64,000 nucleotides of DNA from Pisaster brevispinus (Eukaryota; Echinodermata; Asteroidea; Forcipulatida; Asteriidae), in assembly GCA_023634235.1 (NCBI GenBank), contig JAMKCF010000013.1:13331705-13395704 (forward strand). The letters run 5' to 3'. Of the stretch, positions 1-13,005 are shown piece by piece. Numbering within the stretch: position 1 is the stretch's first letter; each line of letters begins with the position of its first letter. Under the pieces are notes generated by a model. That model was given only the letters and a program-made list of their open reading frames with translations. It searched no databases and was not told the DNA's origin. Position numbers and translations under genes: made by a program.

Positions 1-1469
1 CTCTTGGGGGGATACACCTTAATGCTTGTTTTTAATTAAAAATTGGGGCAGTCTCGTCAGCCTTGCTCCCAAGAGAACCTGTGAGCCTCTTGCAAGTGGA
101 ATGTTATGACTTCACTGCGAGCCTTTGGAAAGTCAAATGTTATGGCATTACTGTGAGCTTCTGGGGCCAATTTTATAGAGCAGCTTCAGGGCTGACTTTG
201 TGCTTCTTGTGCGATTGCCATTTCATAGCGCTGCTAACCTGAAGCACAGGAAAAGGCATGCTAACCTTACGGCTGTTACTGTAAGCAAATGAACGACAGT
301 TACATGTATGCAATTCCACTATGGTGAATGTGCAAGCTGGTTGCCTCATTTTTTTGTTTACCCATGAACTACGTTTGCTCTGAAGCAAGGTTTTCTGCTG
401 AAGTAATTTTTGGAACAACAGGAAAGTGTGTAAATGCTGCGTTGCCTTAAATTCGCACTACAATGCCATTGACTCCCAAAATGGGGCATGGTCAGGTAAA
501 TTGGATCAATAGTGATATGTTGTTTTGTAAGTAGTGTAGACAGATTTATTTTTATTAGTGCCAGGTACAACAGTATTTTAGTTCTTCAACTAAATTAACT
601 AGCTAATGTGTTTGTGTGTTTTTTACTAGAATTTTGATAATTTTAGTGTATATAGTACATTGTATGAGCTTTGTAATACACTGACAGATAAACCCGCCAT
701 TTTTGTAATTTATGATTTCTTTTGTGCGCCATGAGTAGAATTGTTTTTTTATAGATACCTGCATTTTACCAAATGTTCATTAATATACTAATAAAATAAA
801 AAAAACAGTCAAAGGGCCCCAGTATTGTGTCAGAGTAGCTTATAATCTTGTTGAATTATTATTTGGAAAGAAATTTCAAAATGTTCTTTTGAATTGTATT
901 CTTGTGCTGTTCTTAGAACTAGCTCCTTTGAATGGAATTGGTACCTACATTTGCGCATGAGTCCAAACAGTGGTGTTCCACTCCTTTAAGTTCTATCATC
1001 ACCATGTCCTTGTCCATTATAATGGACTCAAATAAACGCTAACTGCTTCCTGAGGGAGAAGCCATTACTTTCTATTTACCCTGTTGGACCCTCCAGGTGA
1101 AGGTCAATGTTACCTAAGTCCAGCTGACCTCATTTGCATATCTAATTGAAAATGTCAACAAATTGATGATCCCCCCAGTGCTAGTTAACTGTTAAATGTA
1201 GACCAGTAGGAGCCTATGGATGTTAATGGATGGGGAATGAAATTATTAGTTTGTTTGTAAAGTACATGTACATGTACCACCACTGTTTGACGTATAAATT
1301 AAAACAAATCTAATAGACGTTTTAGTTTACCAAGGGTGACATCACCACATGTTTATAAAAGAGCCGCAGAACCTGGACTTCCTGCAGGCACAACCTGCAG
1401 GCACAATTTGCAGGCACAATTTGCAGGCATGGTATTCTCCTTACTTTAGTATGATTTCCCAATCTTTTG

Positions 1470-1615
1470 CCTTCTCCTTGGGAAAGAACCAAGAAATTGT
1501 GATTCACTAGCCTGAAAAGTATATTTATGTCTACACCATGTGTAAATGTAGGTTGCCCATATAATTGCTAAATTGTCCCTACTTTTTCCCCCAGGGACTA
1601 AATATCATGACTGAA
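1470..1615 (+). repeat. Dispersed repeat copy, related to 58435-58560
   Basis: The run CTTGGGA..., TAGCCTGAAAAGT, a T/C-rich stretch and then GGACTAAATATCATG recurs in the same order near 58435-58560, within the last intron of the PTBP gene. Divergence is high and the element ends are not clear. It is an interspersed repeat of unknown class. Confidence 0.45.
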
Positions 1616-2230
1616 TGTAATCAAATCTTACATTTGGTGGAGATGGAGAATTTTTGTCATTTTCTGAAATGAAGAAGAGGGGCACATCTCAAAACCTGTT
1701 CAACTTAACAACTTTTAACATTTACTCAATGAACACCATAAAAAATACAGAATAAAATTAAAAATAAATAAATAAATAAGTAAATAAGTAATAGAAGTAA
1801 TGTAATGGTTACAAATAGTTCATGACAAATTTGACAAATCCATTTTGATGTTGACTGTTCCTCAGTATCTCCTTTCCTTTGGTCTCATCCAGTGCCGAGT
1901 AAATGTTAGCTCTATTAATTTTTCCCCAGTGGCTAAGAACCCCAGTTCGGGAAAGGCTTACCACCGATACCTCACTTAGTAGAGTGGTCGATGCACCTAT
2001 ACTGAAGAGCACAGAGATATTATAAAAAGGGGACTACAAGAAGAGAAGAGCCCATGGATTATGTAGCGTATAATGACTCATGAAAAACAACAGGAGGGTG
2101 AGGAGCAGTTGTTGCTAAGCCTCTACCCTCAAATGTCACCATCAATTGGATTTGGGATGATTTATTTTTAGGGAAGAAAAGTGGATGACAGTCTGAGCAG
2201 AAACTCATCCTTCCTCTCCCTGATGTATCT

Positions 2231-2490
2231 TCTGTCCATTTGAAGACGCCGACTTTTTCTTAAAGGGGCTGACTGTCTATTTGAAGACGCCGACTTTTTT
2301 TTAAAGGGGCTGACTGTCTATTTGAAGACGCCGGCCGACTTATTCTTATAGGGGCTGACTGTCTATTTGAAGAGGCTGTGTTTTTTCTTAATAGGGCTGT
2401 CTTTCTATTTGAAGATGCTGATTTTTCTTCTTAAAGGGGCTGTCTGTGTATTTGGAGACACCAGCTTTTTCTTCAAGTGGCTGTCTGGTC
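2231..2490. repeat. Minisatellite, about six copies of a 40-50 bp unit
   Basis: The unit contains CTATTTGAAGACGCCGACTT, then a T-rich stretch, then AAAGGGGCTGACTGT. The first three copies are nearly identical and the last three are progressively diverged (GACGCC becomes GAGGCT, GATGCT, GACACC). Unit length varies with the T runs. It encodes nothing recognisable. Confidence 0.85.
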
Positions 2491-3210
2491 AATAGAATAA
2501 ATAGTTTTTTGTATGACAGGGATTAAACATTTTGTTAAAAAGGATATATGCTACATGGGCGGTAATGATCGTGAAATGAAAATGTTGTTAAATGAAAGAT
2601 TTGTTTTTATTTGAGGAGAATTACCAATTTGTCTTAAACATTTTTTTTTTCTAGCATCAGAAGAATCTGGTTCCACTGAATTTAGCTCAAAGTCTTTGTA
2701 ACAGAGAAGATGCTCATTTAAAAAAATTAATAAAAATGTTGTCACTATTATTGTAATGATTGTAATCACTTTTGTCGATATACATGTAGATGTCATCACA
2801 TCAGCAGCAGTACTCCAATGACACAGTGTACAACTCCGCACATGTCTGGTGTTGCCAGAGATCTTTTTCCCAGGGTTGACCTCATCTATGGTTAAAGGGC
2901 CTGTGAACTCACATTCAGAACATGACAAACCCAATCAGGAATGCTTTACTTGGAGCCTGTTGGGTTTACTGATACTTTCAGGGCAGGCTTTAGAGTCATG
3001 ACATTCATGAGATTTCATCGGTTGGATCATGGTGGAGATAAAAGTACATGGGGGTGGATTTTCCCGGTTGGAGTAGGATTATATTGTCTTGTCTGTATGA
3101 CTTGAAAAGGTCGATGCATCCCTTTTAGGCATAGCACCAAGTTCTTCAATTTCTTCAGCAGGTCTAAAATTTTATGAAACCACCGAGGCCATTACCTCGC
3201 TTACCCTGGG

Positions 3211-3373
3211 CTCAATTTCATAGAGCTGCTCAAGCACAAAACAATATTGTGCTTACTAAAACAAGTTTACCAGCCAAGATACTGAGTCTCATGTAATATC
3301 TGTGACTGGTATCCTGCTTATTTTTGCTTAGCAGAAAATTGTTAAGCAATATTGTCTACTTAAGAAGCTCTTT
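3211..3373 (+). repeat. Foldback MITE-like repeat, AGCTGCTTAAGCA family
   Basis: It begins CAATTTCATAGAGCTGCT, has an internal CTGTGACTGGTATCCTGCT block, and ends with an inverted, degraded version of the start (AAGAAGCTCTTTGG). Near-full copies lie at 5872-6060, 22752-22950, 55936-56129, 56274-56450 and 63227-63420. The length of about 170-200 bp and inverted ends point to a non-autonomous DNA transposon. Confidence 0.7.
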
Positions 3374-4931
3374 GGACTTAGCATTGTGGCTCCTCACATG
3401 TGTTTCCATAAACCATCTGATTTTTTAATATGACAGGTCCAGCCTAGCTACCATGGGCAGCGCGTCGTATCGATACCTCTCGTCACAACCCCTGGAATGG
3501 AAACACCAAAAATCAGCACTGATTGGCTAAACAAAAGTGATTGCTCTGCACGCATACTTGTTAAAAACATTTGACTGCTTGTAGGGCGCTTGTCGGGTGC
3601 TCAGTACGTGCGTGTAAAAATGCACTTATTTCGACGCAATACATTTCAAATGAATCTTATTTTTATTTTGTCGCCCTAAATTGCATACAGTTAGACGTAT
3701 CATTAGATCGAAAAAGAACAAGAGGGGACCAGTTGCTCTATGACTTAATGAGTGTCTTGATAGCGCGACCTGTGAAGTCTCTAACACAGAATGGATCAAC
3801 CACAGGACTAATTAAAATATCCAATATATTTGGATATTTCAATATCACACTTCCAGGGGTTACGAACAAGCAAGGCATTCTGGGAAAAAAAAAATGGCTG
3901 GGCGAGATCGGACACCACTGGGAGTGAGATTGATGAAGGGCCCTTACCGAGGGAAAATTGCTTCCCACTGGAATGAAGGAAATTCCAGGATTTACCAGGC
4001 CAGTGCCTTGCAACAATGTCACAAACGCTGCCGTCACTGCATGTACCTGTGCAAAGTATAGTATGTATTTTTGGTATGTTGGATTGGAAAAACCCCATTG
4101 TCTTCACTCTCCCAATCATAGCAAAGCAAAAATTGCCGCAGGCAGAGTCCAACCCACCTGCTGGCATAGTATCTGTCTCATCTACACATATCAGTTCATT
4201 TACACAACAGACAAATGGAGCTTGTCAGCACCCCTCTCAACCTACATCAATTTGCATAGAGGTCAAATACAGGTCAAACCTGTCACTGTTCTCCAGTTCT
4301 TGCGATAGACATTAATTATTGGCAAGTCTATTATGACCAACACTTGAGGTGGGTTGGTCTACTTTACAGTCAAAGACGCTGTGTACGTCAATAGCTTTTT
4401 GGAAGAATAAATTCATTCCCATTCTCCTATTTTTGGTTAAGCACAACCTGACCTGCGATGCTGACAACAACCGACCACAGAATTCTGGGCTTCTGGGGCC
4501 CTAAAGTGAGTGATTCAAAAGGCTTTAAGCTCAGAATTTTGCAGTAAGTGGTGCTATGAATCTGGGCCCTGCTCTTTTCAGACAACCAGAGCACACTAGT
4601 GGAAACTTTGAGAACAAGAGGCACGCCATGTGATTTCTCTGAATTCTTTTCCCGAAATCTGACTGATTCTTCAAACTTTCATGACAGAAGTAAAGAAGTC
4701 ACCAAATCACCAAAGGGAGAAGGAGATAGTCCACATTGTGTCCAAACCTGTAGTTTTATTTGTGTTTCTGGTGATTCACAACGGTCTGTAAACCTCCTGA
4801 ATGTGGGTGGTTCCAGCTCTTCAATAAGGGGGAACCCAGGTCCCAAAGCCCTCTTCAGCAGTTTTCACATCCAGCAAATCTCATCCCCGGATCAACCAAC
4901 TGGCTCTTTTCAGACCCAACACCTCTACTTA

Positions 4932-5466
4932 GGGTACGTTCAGACGAGGGGTTAAACTAGCCCTTAATCCAAAAGTGCTAAAATAACCCTCCGTTGGAAT
5001 GCAAAAATCCGGTCCGCGAGGGTCAATTTGACCCAGAGAACTGGGCTAAACTAAACCTAAAAAAATGTTGGATTAGCGTAACTTAGCCCAGGTTTTACGA
5101 CCAACCCCCCGCTGCGAGGCCCAATAAACCATTGTTGGAACGCAACTGACCTGCTATACATCCGGTCTATTTTATTCCATGTGACCTCTCCACAGAAGGT
5201 TACGTCATCATAACAACAACGCGCGTAGACTACCACAAGTAATTCCCAGCTGATACATGTACATGTATACGATGGACCGGAAGAGTGGTCGAAGGGGTCA
5301 GCTATGCATGACCTGATAATCACCGTGTGGGTCAGTTTTACCCGTGCGGACAGGACTAACTTACTCGCGTGAACGCAAGCCCAATTTGGAATAAGTCATT
5401 TTTATCTTTTGGACACCCGCGGTGCTCGGAATAAGGGTTAGTTTAACTCCTCGTCTAAACGTACCC
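4932..5466. mobile_element. PIF/Harbinger-like MITE, 535 bp
   Basis: The left end GGGTACGTTCAGACGAGG and the right end CGTCTAAACGTACCC are reverse complements with only a few mismatches over roughly 38 bases. TTA lies directly outside both ends (4929-4931 and 5467-5469). A 3-bp TTA/TAA target duplication with G-rich ends is typical of the PIF/Harbinger superfamily. Apart from the ends, the interior contains a second set of GGGTTA/TAGCCC-like sequences but no transposase, so it would need an enzyme supplied elsewhere. The superfamily call rests only on ends and target site. Confidence 0.75.
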
Positions 5467-5871
5467 TTATAAGATTGTTTACTATGGTGTACTCACAGAA
5501 TGCTTACAGAATACTTAATATAAATACTATCGGACCATGCAAAGCCTAAAATCCTAACACACACCCTACAATCAACCTGTCACAGTTTTCCTCAAAACGG
5601 GTTATCACGCTTTTGAGAAAACACAATTATTTTGACAATTTTGACAGGGTCAGTGATATTACTTGGTGCATTTTTCATAAGTGCATATCATGGTAAGTTG
5701 GCAAATCAAAATGAGAGACTGATGGTTAAAGACGGTTTTCTTGGCTCACTGTAGTATTTCAGATGGATCTTGTATTAGGACCGTTACAGGTTGGATACTC
5801 TGCATGTATGAGGAAAATGTGAACTTGTTGTACAGGAACATTGGAAGGAGCACCAAGGCAATGATCAGGAT

Positions 5872-6060
5872 CCAATTTCACAGAGCCGCTTAAGCACAAA
5901 AAGTAGCTAAGCACAACAAAATTATGCTTACCAGAATAAGGTCAACAGCCAAACTACCATATCACAGGTACCATTTGTGACTGGTACATGTATCCTGCTC
6001 ATTTTTGTTAAGCAGAAAGTATTGAACAATATTTTCTGCTTGAGCCATGCAATTGGGCTC
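5872..6060 (+). repeat. Foldback MITE-like repeat, AGCTGCTTAAGCA family
   Basis: A good copy: it starts CCAATTTCACAGAGCCGCTTAAGCAC, contains the TTTGTGACTGGTA...ATCCTGCTCATTTTTG core, and ends with the inverted end CTGCTTGAGCCATGCAATTGGGC. The inverted ends and shared core place it with the copies at 3211 and 56274. Confidence 0.75.
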
Positions 6061-6605
6061 TCGATCATGCAGGCAACTGCCTCCGCCAGGTATCAGGTCT
6101 GCCATTCGTTATGGTATTAAATTTGTCAAGAAGAGTTGAACTACGTTGTATTTTTATTAGCAATGACTAAACTCTACCTTTAAACTGTGCAAACACACTG
6201 CAAGCAACATAATGACTTCAGCTTCTATACTCATCGCCTGAGGGAATTATGGGATATGTTTGAGGTGACACATCTGGATGTATGTGGATCCACAAATAGA
6301 TGTGATGTCATCTGAGTGTAATGGAAACAACACACAGTATGCATGGGTTTCTTCTCACACTAAACATCTCATTGCATTTCAGAAATAGTCTTAAAATAAC
6401 CTGAACATGCTGAGGCGTGAAGGAAATATTGAGGAAATATATCAACTTTGCAACTTTTGTAGTCTGTGTAAGTCTGTGCGAATCGTTCAGTGAAGTGTGA
6501 CAATTCAACATGGATCGGCTCCTTATAAATTTGTAAACAACATTTTTATTGATTATTAATGAATGTTTTTTTTCTTCTCATTTCTGTTGGCATCTTACAA
6601 GAAAC

Positions 6606-6784
6606 ATTCCAGACTTAGTTGAGACTCGCAATGATTTTAGAGAATGCTGACGGCACCAGTCCTGATTATTGGTAACAATCCATACTGCAATGAAATTTTG
6701 ATGATTATTCTGGACTTAGTTGAGACTCGCAATGATTTTAAGAGAATGCTGACTGCAGCACCAGTCCTGATTATTGGTAACAAT
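6606..6784 (+). repeat. Local direct duplication, about 75 bp, two copies
   Basis: The segment from ATTCCAGACTTAGTTGAGAC to GATTATTGGTAACAAT occurs at 6606-6678 and again at 6708-6784, with a few substitutions and small insertions (for example CTGACGGCACC versus CTGACTGCAGCACC). The intervening 29 bases are not duplicated. It makes matching short open frames on both strands that are not genes. Confidence 0.85.
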
Positions 6785-6828
6785 GTATTCCTTGAAGGCA
6801 GGTGTCCGTCAAGACTAGGGCACAGCTT

Positions 6829-6915
6829 CATTGAGCTGCTTAAAAGCGCAAACACTAGCAAAGCTTACCAGAAAAGGAAAGTTACCAGCTAAAGACTGAT
6901 AACATATAAATACTT
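6829..6915 (+). repeat. Truncated foldback-family copy
   Basis: It begins GCTTCATTGAGCTGCTTAAAAGC and keeps the CTTACCAG...TTACCAGC part of the AGCTGCTTAAGCA family, but lacks the right half. It directly follows the local duplication. Confidence 0.5.
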
Positions 6916-8408
6916 GTGGGTATTCTCCTCGCACATGCCCAACTGTGGAATAAAATCACAGAAATCAATAACTATCTTAATGGTTTCTCAGGGAGTTAAA
7001 CTTTCACAATGTCCCATACGTCACTTGCCATGTTAGATTTGGGACAGCAGTGTGCACCAGTCGTTTTGTAAGAGGCTCTTTGGTAACGGTGAAGTAGTTT
7101 ATTTCCTTCACTTTGCCGATCAGCAAATCTTCTCACCTCTTCCTGTCATCAATCCACCTTCATCCCTGGAGGATCCCCTTCATCAGGAGACTTCTCTCCC
7201 ACCGCATTGCCGGGGATCTTTCCACACGATTGATCCAGATAGCCATTTACGACTGGATTATATCCCCCCCCCCCCTTTCGATGTTGAGATTATTAATAGA
7301 GGAGATAAGAGAATCAGACTGGACCCACGGCACTTTTGAAAATGTGTGAAAATATCATTAGATGTCGCTGCGTGTTTGTACGGATTCCTTCATGGGTTGG
7401 TTGTATTGCTGAAGTAACCATGCAAGAAGAAGTAACCGACCAGTTGTGGTGTTGAGTATGTGAGGCATCAAGCCGACCATAATGCGAGCATTAAAAAAAA
7501 GAAGACTTTGTCGGAGCTACACAAAGGTGCATGATTTATTGCAGACAAAAGGAGGGTTGATTTGTAAAAACGTGTTGTAAATTGCTATTGTAATGAAAGC
7601 ATGGCATCATTTTGTTCAAACTAGTTCAAACATAGTGTGACCTCACTGGAGAGAACCACTGTTAAAGAAAATTGCAACTTGAAGTTAAAGTTTGATTTTA
7701 AATGTCATTTGAGGTCTTGAGAAGGTTGTGAGAATTAAGTATGATTTGTAGCAGTTAAATAACATCTTGAGGTTGCTGCTCTCTGTACATCCAGGTCTGT
7801 TTTTGCCAAGTAGACCCCCCTACATGTAATTCTTTAATGAATTTTATGATATTTTGTTTTGCCTTGTAACGAAAACACTCAAGATAAAATGTTAGAATAA
7901 TAAAACTAGCCAAGTTCTGCCAGTTGTGTTTAATTTATCAACAGTCCTCAGGTGCTCCCAGACAAAGTGACGCACTAATTACATTATTGACATTGAGACT
8001 GAGAGCTGCAACTCACAGTCATTGTTTTTAACTACTGATGGAATCATGATTGTGTATAATTGTGAAATGAGTAGAGGACTGTGGACATGACTAATGTAAG
8101 ATCATTATCATTCACAACATCAGGGAGTGCGCAGTGTACATGTAGCAATTAATATGTACAGCCGTGGGTCAATTTCAAGTCACGCAAACTTGCTAAGCTT
8201 AGATTTCCAAGCAGAAATTGGTGACATGTGATTTTGTGTGTTAGTGCCTTTGGCTGTTTTCCTGCTAAGTTATTCTTAGAAGTTTGTTTATGCTTCATTG
8301 TGTCAATTGTGGATACCAGTGTTCTAATCGAGTGCTATGGTTCACCATTTTGGTACATTTAACCCGATCTTTGGCTGTGTCTTTATTATACACACCAAAA
8401 ACAATAGT

Positions 8409-8470
8409 TTAGGGGGGGGGTGGGGTGGCAAAGAGCTATTTGGGGTAGGTGGGGTAGGTGGGGTGGGGTT
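8409..8470 (+). repeat. G-rich tract with G-quadruplex potential
   Basis: An initial run of G is followed by repeated GGGGTAGGTGGGGT-type units, giving at least six runs of three or more G within 60 bases. No coding or regulatory role can be assigned from sequence alone. Confidence 0.6.
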
Positions 8471-11400
8471 GCAATCAAATATCTAATTTCTATGTACTCA
8501 ATAACTTCTAGCAACATCTCTTTGGACTTTGGGAGAAGCTTCGGAATAGTATAAAGCTTACTACCAACCTCAATAATTAATGCATCGGTACATGTAGTGT
8601 GCCGAGTAGTTATCTAGCAAAGTTTGAAAAATACGAGCACAAGGATGAGTGTGAAACCAGGCTTTTTGCTTGTTGTCACTCATTCACTCTCGCTTTGCTG
8701 AGATGTAGAATAAAGAGCCATTCCATGATCCATCAGCTTTATTCCATGCCCCGCATCTATCTGGAACTCCTCTGCCTGTTCATCCTACAATCTAGACTGG
8801 GGGGGGGGGGGGGGTTGCGGATAGAGCCGCCACTAGAGACAGGCTGATTTTGTGAAATTGTATTATCAAAAATTTTCCCAGGACCCTTGTGATTTTTCAC
8901 AGAGTGTCATTGTCCTTCAAAATCAAAAGTGATCTTTTTCTTAGTCAGAGATCAATGCAAGGCCCGTTAGTCATAAACATTTCGGGAGAGAGGGCAGTAC
9001 ATGTATTACAAAGCGGTTTGATTTACCAGGTACTCTCCGTGGGGGACTCGTCCTACACACCACCTACACGTACACACAGTGCTGTACTAAGCTTGCATAT
9101 AAATTAAATTGATATTATTTTTGGAATGGCTTCATGTTACATGGCATGAGTAATTGTGTCACGGCCAAACAAATTAATCTGGAGGTAGAGTACATGTGTA
9201 ATATTATTCATTGTGTGTCCAGTATGCGTAGGAAATATTTCAAATTCATAAAGGGTCTTACCTTATATTAGGACAACCTTGAGGCTAAATACATTTTTAT
9301 TCATATCTGGATATTTGAAACCACTACTAAATTGACATCTTTTTAATGGAAGAAAGAGAGATTTTTTTGTTTATTTTTTGGATAACATATTTCTTTGTCA
9401 TTTTTATCCTCCTCTAAACAATGCAATTTCTTTAGGGTTAATGAAACTAACCACTTTATTTTAAAAACATTTACTGTGGGAATGTAGATCAGTTATTTAT
9501 TTAAGTGCTGCAAAAATATTGTTAAAACAAACATATAAAATGTTGTTTATTTTCTTTTTAGAAATGCTGGTGGTGATAAATTCACGTACATCCTTGTCAC
9601 GTTCAGTTAATTAATTACAGCTGTGTTTTATTTCTAGATGACTCTCTGTTTTGGAAAATGTACGTACCCCTTTTGTACATGTCTGTAAACTTTCTGAATC
9701 TGTCGTTTTACGTTTCGCTTTGCTCTGACATTAAAACTAATTTTCCAAACTGTTTCATATATGAGCATCTTGTGATGACAATCGATATTGCCCTAATCGG
9801 CTTAGCTCGCCTCCCTACCTTGAGTTGATACCGACCCTCTTCCTAGCCTGGCATCCTCTGCTGGCTTTAGATGCAACTATATTTTCTCCTTCACCTCCAC
9901 ACCACTGATCAGAAGGCCTAAACAGCATAATGCAAATTTCATTAGACTGTCCAGGCTTTTGCTGATGGCATTGTTACCAGTAAGCGAGCCATGTTGAAGC
10001 AGCCCCCCCCCCCACCCAACAAACACACACCCTCTACCTGATGGAATTCAGTTCAGCAAATTGTAATAAGTACATTAAATTCTGCTGTGAGAAGAAGAAA
10101 AGAAAAAAAAAGAATCATTAAATTATTGATGAATTTGTAAGTCATTCTCGAGTCTCACAGACTTTTAAGAAGAAAAAAATCCTCAATTATCGGTGCGCAG
10201 TTATTGTAAAACATTCATAAACTACACTCGGGCCATTACGTACATGGTTGTCTTCTCATTTCAGCTCATTATTTTTAAATGACTGCCTTTATGTGGGCTA
10301 TTTCCTCTGTGCATTCAAATTTTATTGCTTGAATGTTTAATCTTTTTTCCCATCCAACTGGCTCATTTTCTAAACCGCACAATTTGGACTAAGGTGTATA
10401 TCCCATTATTTACACTGTGTCAATTTGGGGGGTCATCATCGTTGAAGTTGTATGGTTGGGTTGGTAAATCATCATGTGACCAGGCCAGATAGAGTTTCAT
10501 TATGGAGTGGCCATCTTGTTTTTAAACCATTCAAATCAATGAACTGGACTGAGGCTGGAAGGGCCAAATACATTTAGTCTGGCCCCTTTTTGGTTTACTG
10601 AGATTCTGTAGTCATTGCTTCCATCAAACACAGGGAACATGACATAGTTGTGTGAAGGAATATAATTCATACATGTATACTGTGGTTGCCCCTCTTTGAC
10701 CATTCTGTCCATCATCTGTTTTTGCCAATTGGTCAGATGACTGCGATCACTTCGATTGGAATTGCAAGTCACTCAAAAGATAGTATTCATTACATTATTG
10801 CCTCTCCCCCTCCTCCCTGTCTTCTATTGGTTTTACCGCTACATCAGAAACACAGTACTTGTACTATCACTCTAATTCCAATTCTGTTGCAGCATATTCA
10901 CAAGTTTTGGTTGTTGTCATTCTGTGTATTTTACGGAGACTGGACTAACGGTGACAATTCTTGTAGAAGATGAGAGTCAATTTGACGTCTAGCTACATGT
11001 ATTAGACCCAAATTAAATGTGCTAAGTCAGGCGTGACACATGGAGTCTGCCTTCGACCTTCTTGGTCTCACTGTGCATTCAATATTATTATACCATATTA
11101 AAGATACTGTATTATTGAATCGGTACTGGCGGATTTGTTTTCGCTTTTCGCTGAAAAGGATTTTGTTTTCTTCATCTGCAGATTTGTTTTTCACATGAGC
11201 AAAAAAGACCTTCCTTGTTCTGTGCATTCACTCAATATTTGTCACATATTTAATAGTGCATCATTATTGAAGTCATCTTATCTCAGGCATGTGGCTTTGA
11301 GTGTTAATTAGTGCATCTGTGGCCACATGCTGCTCTAAACATGTTGAGGTCTTCAAATATGAAATGAACAGGCCTTTCCGCTCTCTTCCGGGTTATACGT

Positions 11401-11952
11401 TTGAAACATTGGGGTATATTTCTACCTTCAAGTCTGGACGAATACTATCACTGGTAACCTAGAACACAGTTTTCCTAATGTCACAATCACTACATGTATG
11501 CCAGCCATCAGGCATGTTGTACATTTGGTACTTTTTGGGGGTAAAAGTTGATCATGAACAATTAATTCTCTTGGTTTGCCCTCAACTAGTGACTAGACAG
11601 CACGACCAGTTAGTACATCATTTCACTGGTCAGCCAGCTTTTTAGCTTGTCCATTTGAAGGTTTCCTTTCAACAATTGTGTGTGATTTGTAGCAGTTGGA
11701 AGCAATAAACTAGCTAACCATACAATTTGCCTGGGATTTGACTGGTCCTGTGTTGTTTTAACTGCCATTTTTGGCCAAAGGACCACTGTTCAGGGAGAAT
11801 GCTGGTTTTCTTAGTTGTGTATGTCGACCTAAGGCAGTCCTGATGCTTCCAAGAGGCCATAGGCACCAGTGTGCCATAGGACCCAGGCACCAGTGTCAGG
11901 CACCAGTGTTGAAAAGGCACTACAGCTAGGCACCATAGTTACGCAGGCCCTA

Positions 11953-12200
11953 TGCATCAATGTTCCAAAGGCCCCAGGTACCAATGTTCCAAAGGCCCCA
12001 GGCACCAATGTTCCAAAGGCCCCAGGCACCAATGTTCCAAAGGCCCCAGGCACCAATGTTCCAAAGGCCCCAGGCGCCAATGTTCCAAAGGCCCCAGGCG
12101 CCAATGTTCCAAAGGCCCCAGGCGCCAATGTTCCAAAGGCCCCAGGCGCCAATGTTCCAAAGGCCCCAGGCACCAATGTAGGCACCAATGTTCCATAGGC
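11953..12200. repeat. 24-bp minisatellite, about 9-10 copies
   Basis: The unit is AAAGGCCCCAGG followed by CACCAATGTTCC. One copy has GTACC, the next three have CACC, the next four CGCC and the last CACC, so variant blocks are contiguous, as expected from unit-by-unit expansion. Degenerate related units lie on both flanks (about 11865-11952 and up to 12215). Because 24 is a multiple of three and the unit lacks stops, several frames on both strands are open for 70-126 codons; these are artefacts of the repeat. Confidence 0.92.
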
Positions 12201-13005
12201 CCTAGACACCAGTGTTAAGGAGGCCAGATTTTTGTTTTGTTTTGTGTAATGAATAATGATGCATGACTACATTCTTTGTTATATTTTCGTAGAAGCCCAA
12301 TTTTGTTTTACGTAGCTCCCCCCCAAAACCCCTCAATTCGTTTGCCGGTTGCCCAAGCCACAGTGCCTACTGAGCCTATTGAATGAGATCTGGCCATGCT
12401 TTCTCCTGGTACCATGTACATGTTCACACTCACATTTCCCTGTTTTCATTTAGCTCGTAAACAACCCGGCAAATACTAGATAATTGTTATAAAAGCATCC
12501 ACTGTAACAACAGCTGCACTTTTTTAGTTCCCACTATGCTACATGTATGTGAAATCATACTCGAAATCATAATCCTAACAATACAGAATGGAATAGGTTC
12601 AAATGTCCTGTAGATTATGCTTTGTATACTCTGAACAAACCTTCAGGCTATGGGGAACTGAAACACGCTGTTAAGAGTTCTCAGGTAGATTACACCGGCT
12701 AGAAATTTGATCAAATTTAAAATAATTGAAATAATACATGCACCTGTTCAAAGTGTGTGCGTTCTAACCATGGTGTAGTGATGGTTGTATATTAGCAAGT
12801 AGTCGGCCAGCTAGTTTGATCCAATGTACACAGACTGGATACACGGTACTTGTCAGGGCAAGGACGTGTTTATCCTATTCAAGGGCACCTCTAAGAGGGA
12901 ATTTGTAATTTCTACTGGAACTACAGGGACACCAAGGCAATGACTAGGGAGCATAGAGGACTAGTATCTTCATTGCCTCTGTGAAGTATCAGGCCTATGT
13001 ATTAG

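Larger units (their letters stand above)
1..4931. other. Intergenic or intronic stretch, no gene supported
   Basis: Open frames here are short and carry no recognisable domain or splice-flanked conserved segment. Positions 160-330 hold degenerate pieces resembling the AGCTGCTTAAGCA foldback family. Positions 600-800 are AT-rich and end with AATAAA followed by an A run near 790, which could be the 3' end of a transcript from the left, though nothing coding is visible before it. An AAAT microsatellite lies at 1762-1790. The other repeats in this stretch are listed separately. The remainder looks like unique noncoding sequence. Confidence 0.6.
5467..11952. other. Intergenic or intronic stretch, no gene supported
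   Basis: No coding exon can be supported. Content includes foldback-family copies, a local duplication, G-rich tracts, a C13 run at 7264-7276 and a G16 run at 8799-8814. AATAAA with AT-rich surroundings near 7899 could be a poly(A) signal, but no upstream open frame justifies a gene. A weak, diverged relative of the foldback family may lie at 8169-8290. The 9120-11860 part is plain AT-rich noncoding sequence. Confidence 0.55.

Noticed and set aside
2551..2934. 127-codon minus-strand frame with a hydrophobic segment and several cysteines
   Set aside because: No recognisable family, low-complexity VITIITIIV segment from ATT/ACA-rich DNA, and no supporting neighbour or splice structure.
4599..4955. 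118-codon plus-strand frame
   Set aside because: It runs into the left end of the MITE at 4932 and shows no domain.
11829..12218. Several long open frames on both strands
   Set aside because: They are produced by the 24-bp minisatellite, whose unit is a multiple of three and lacks stops.
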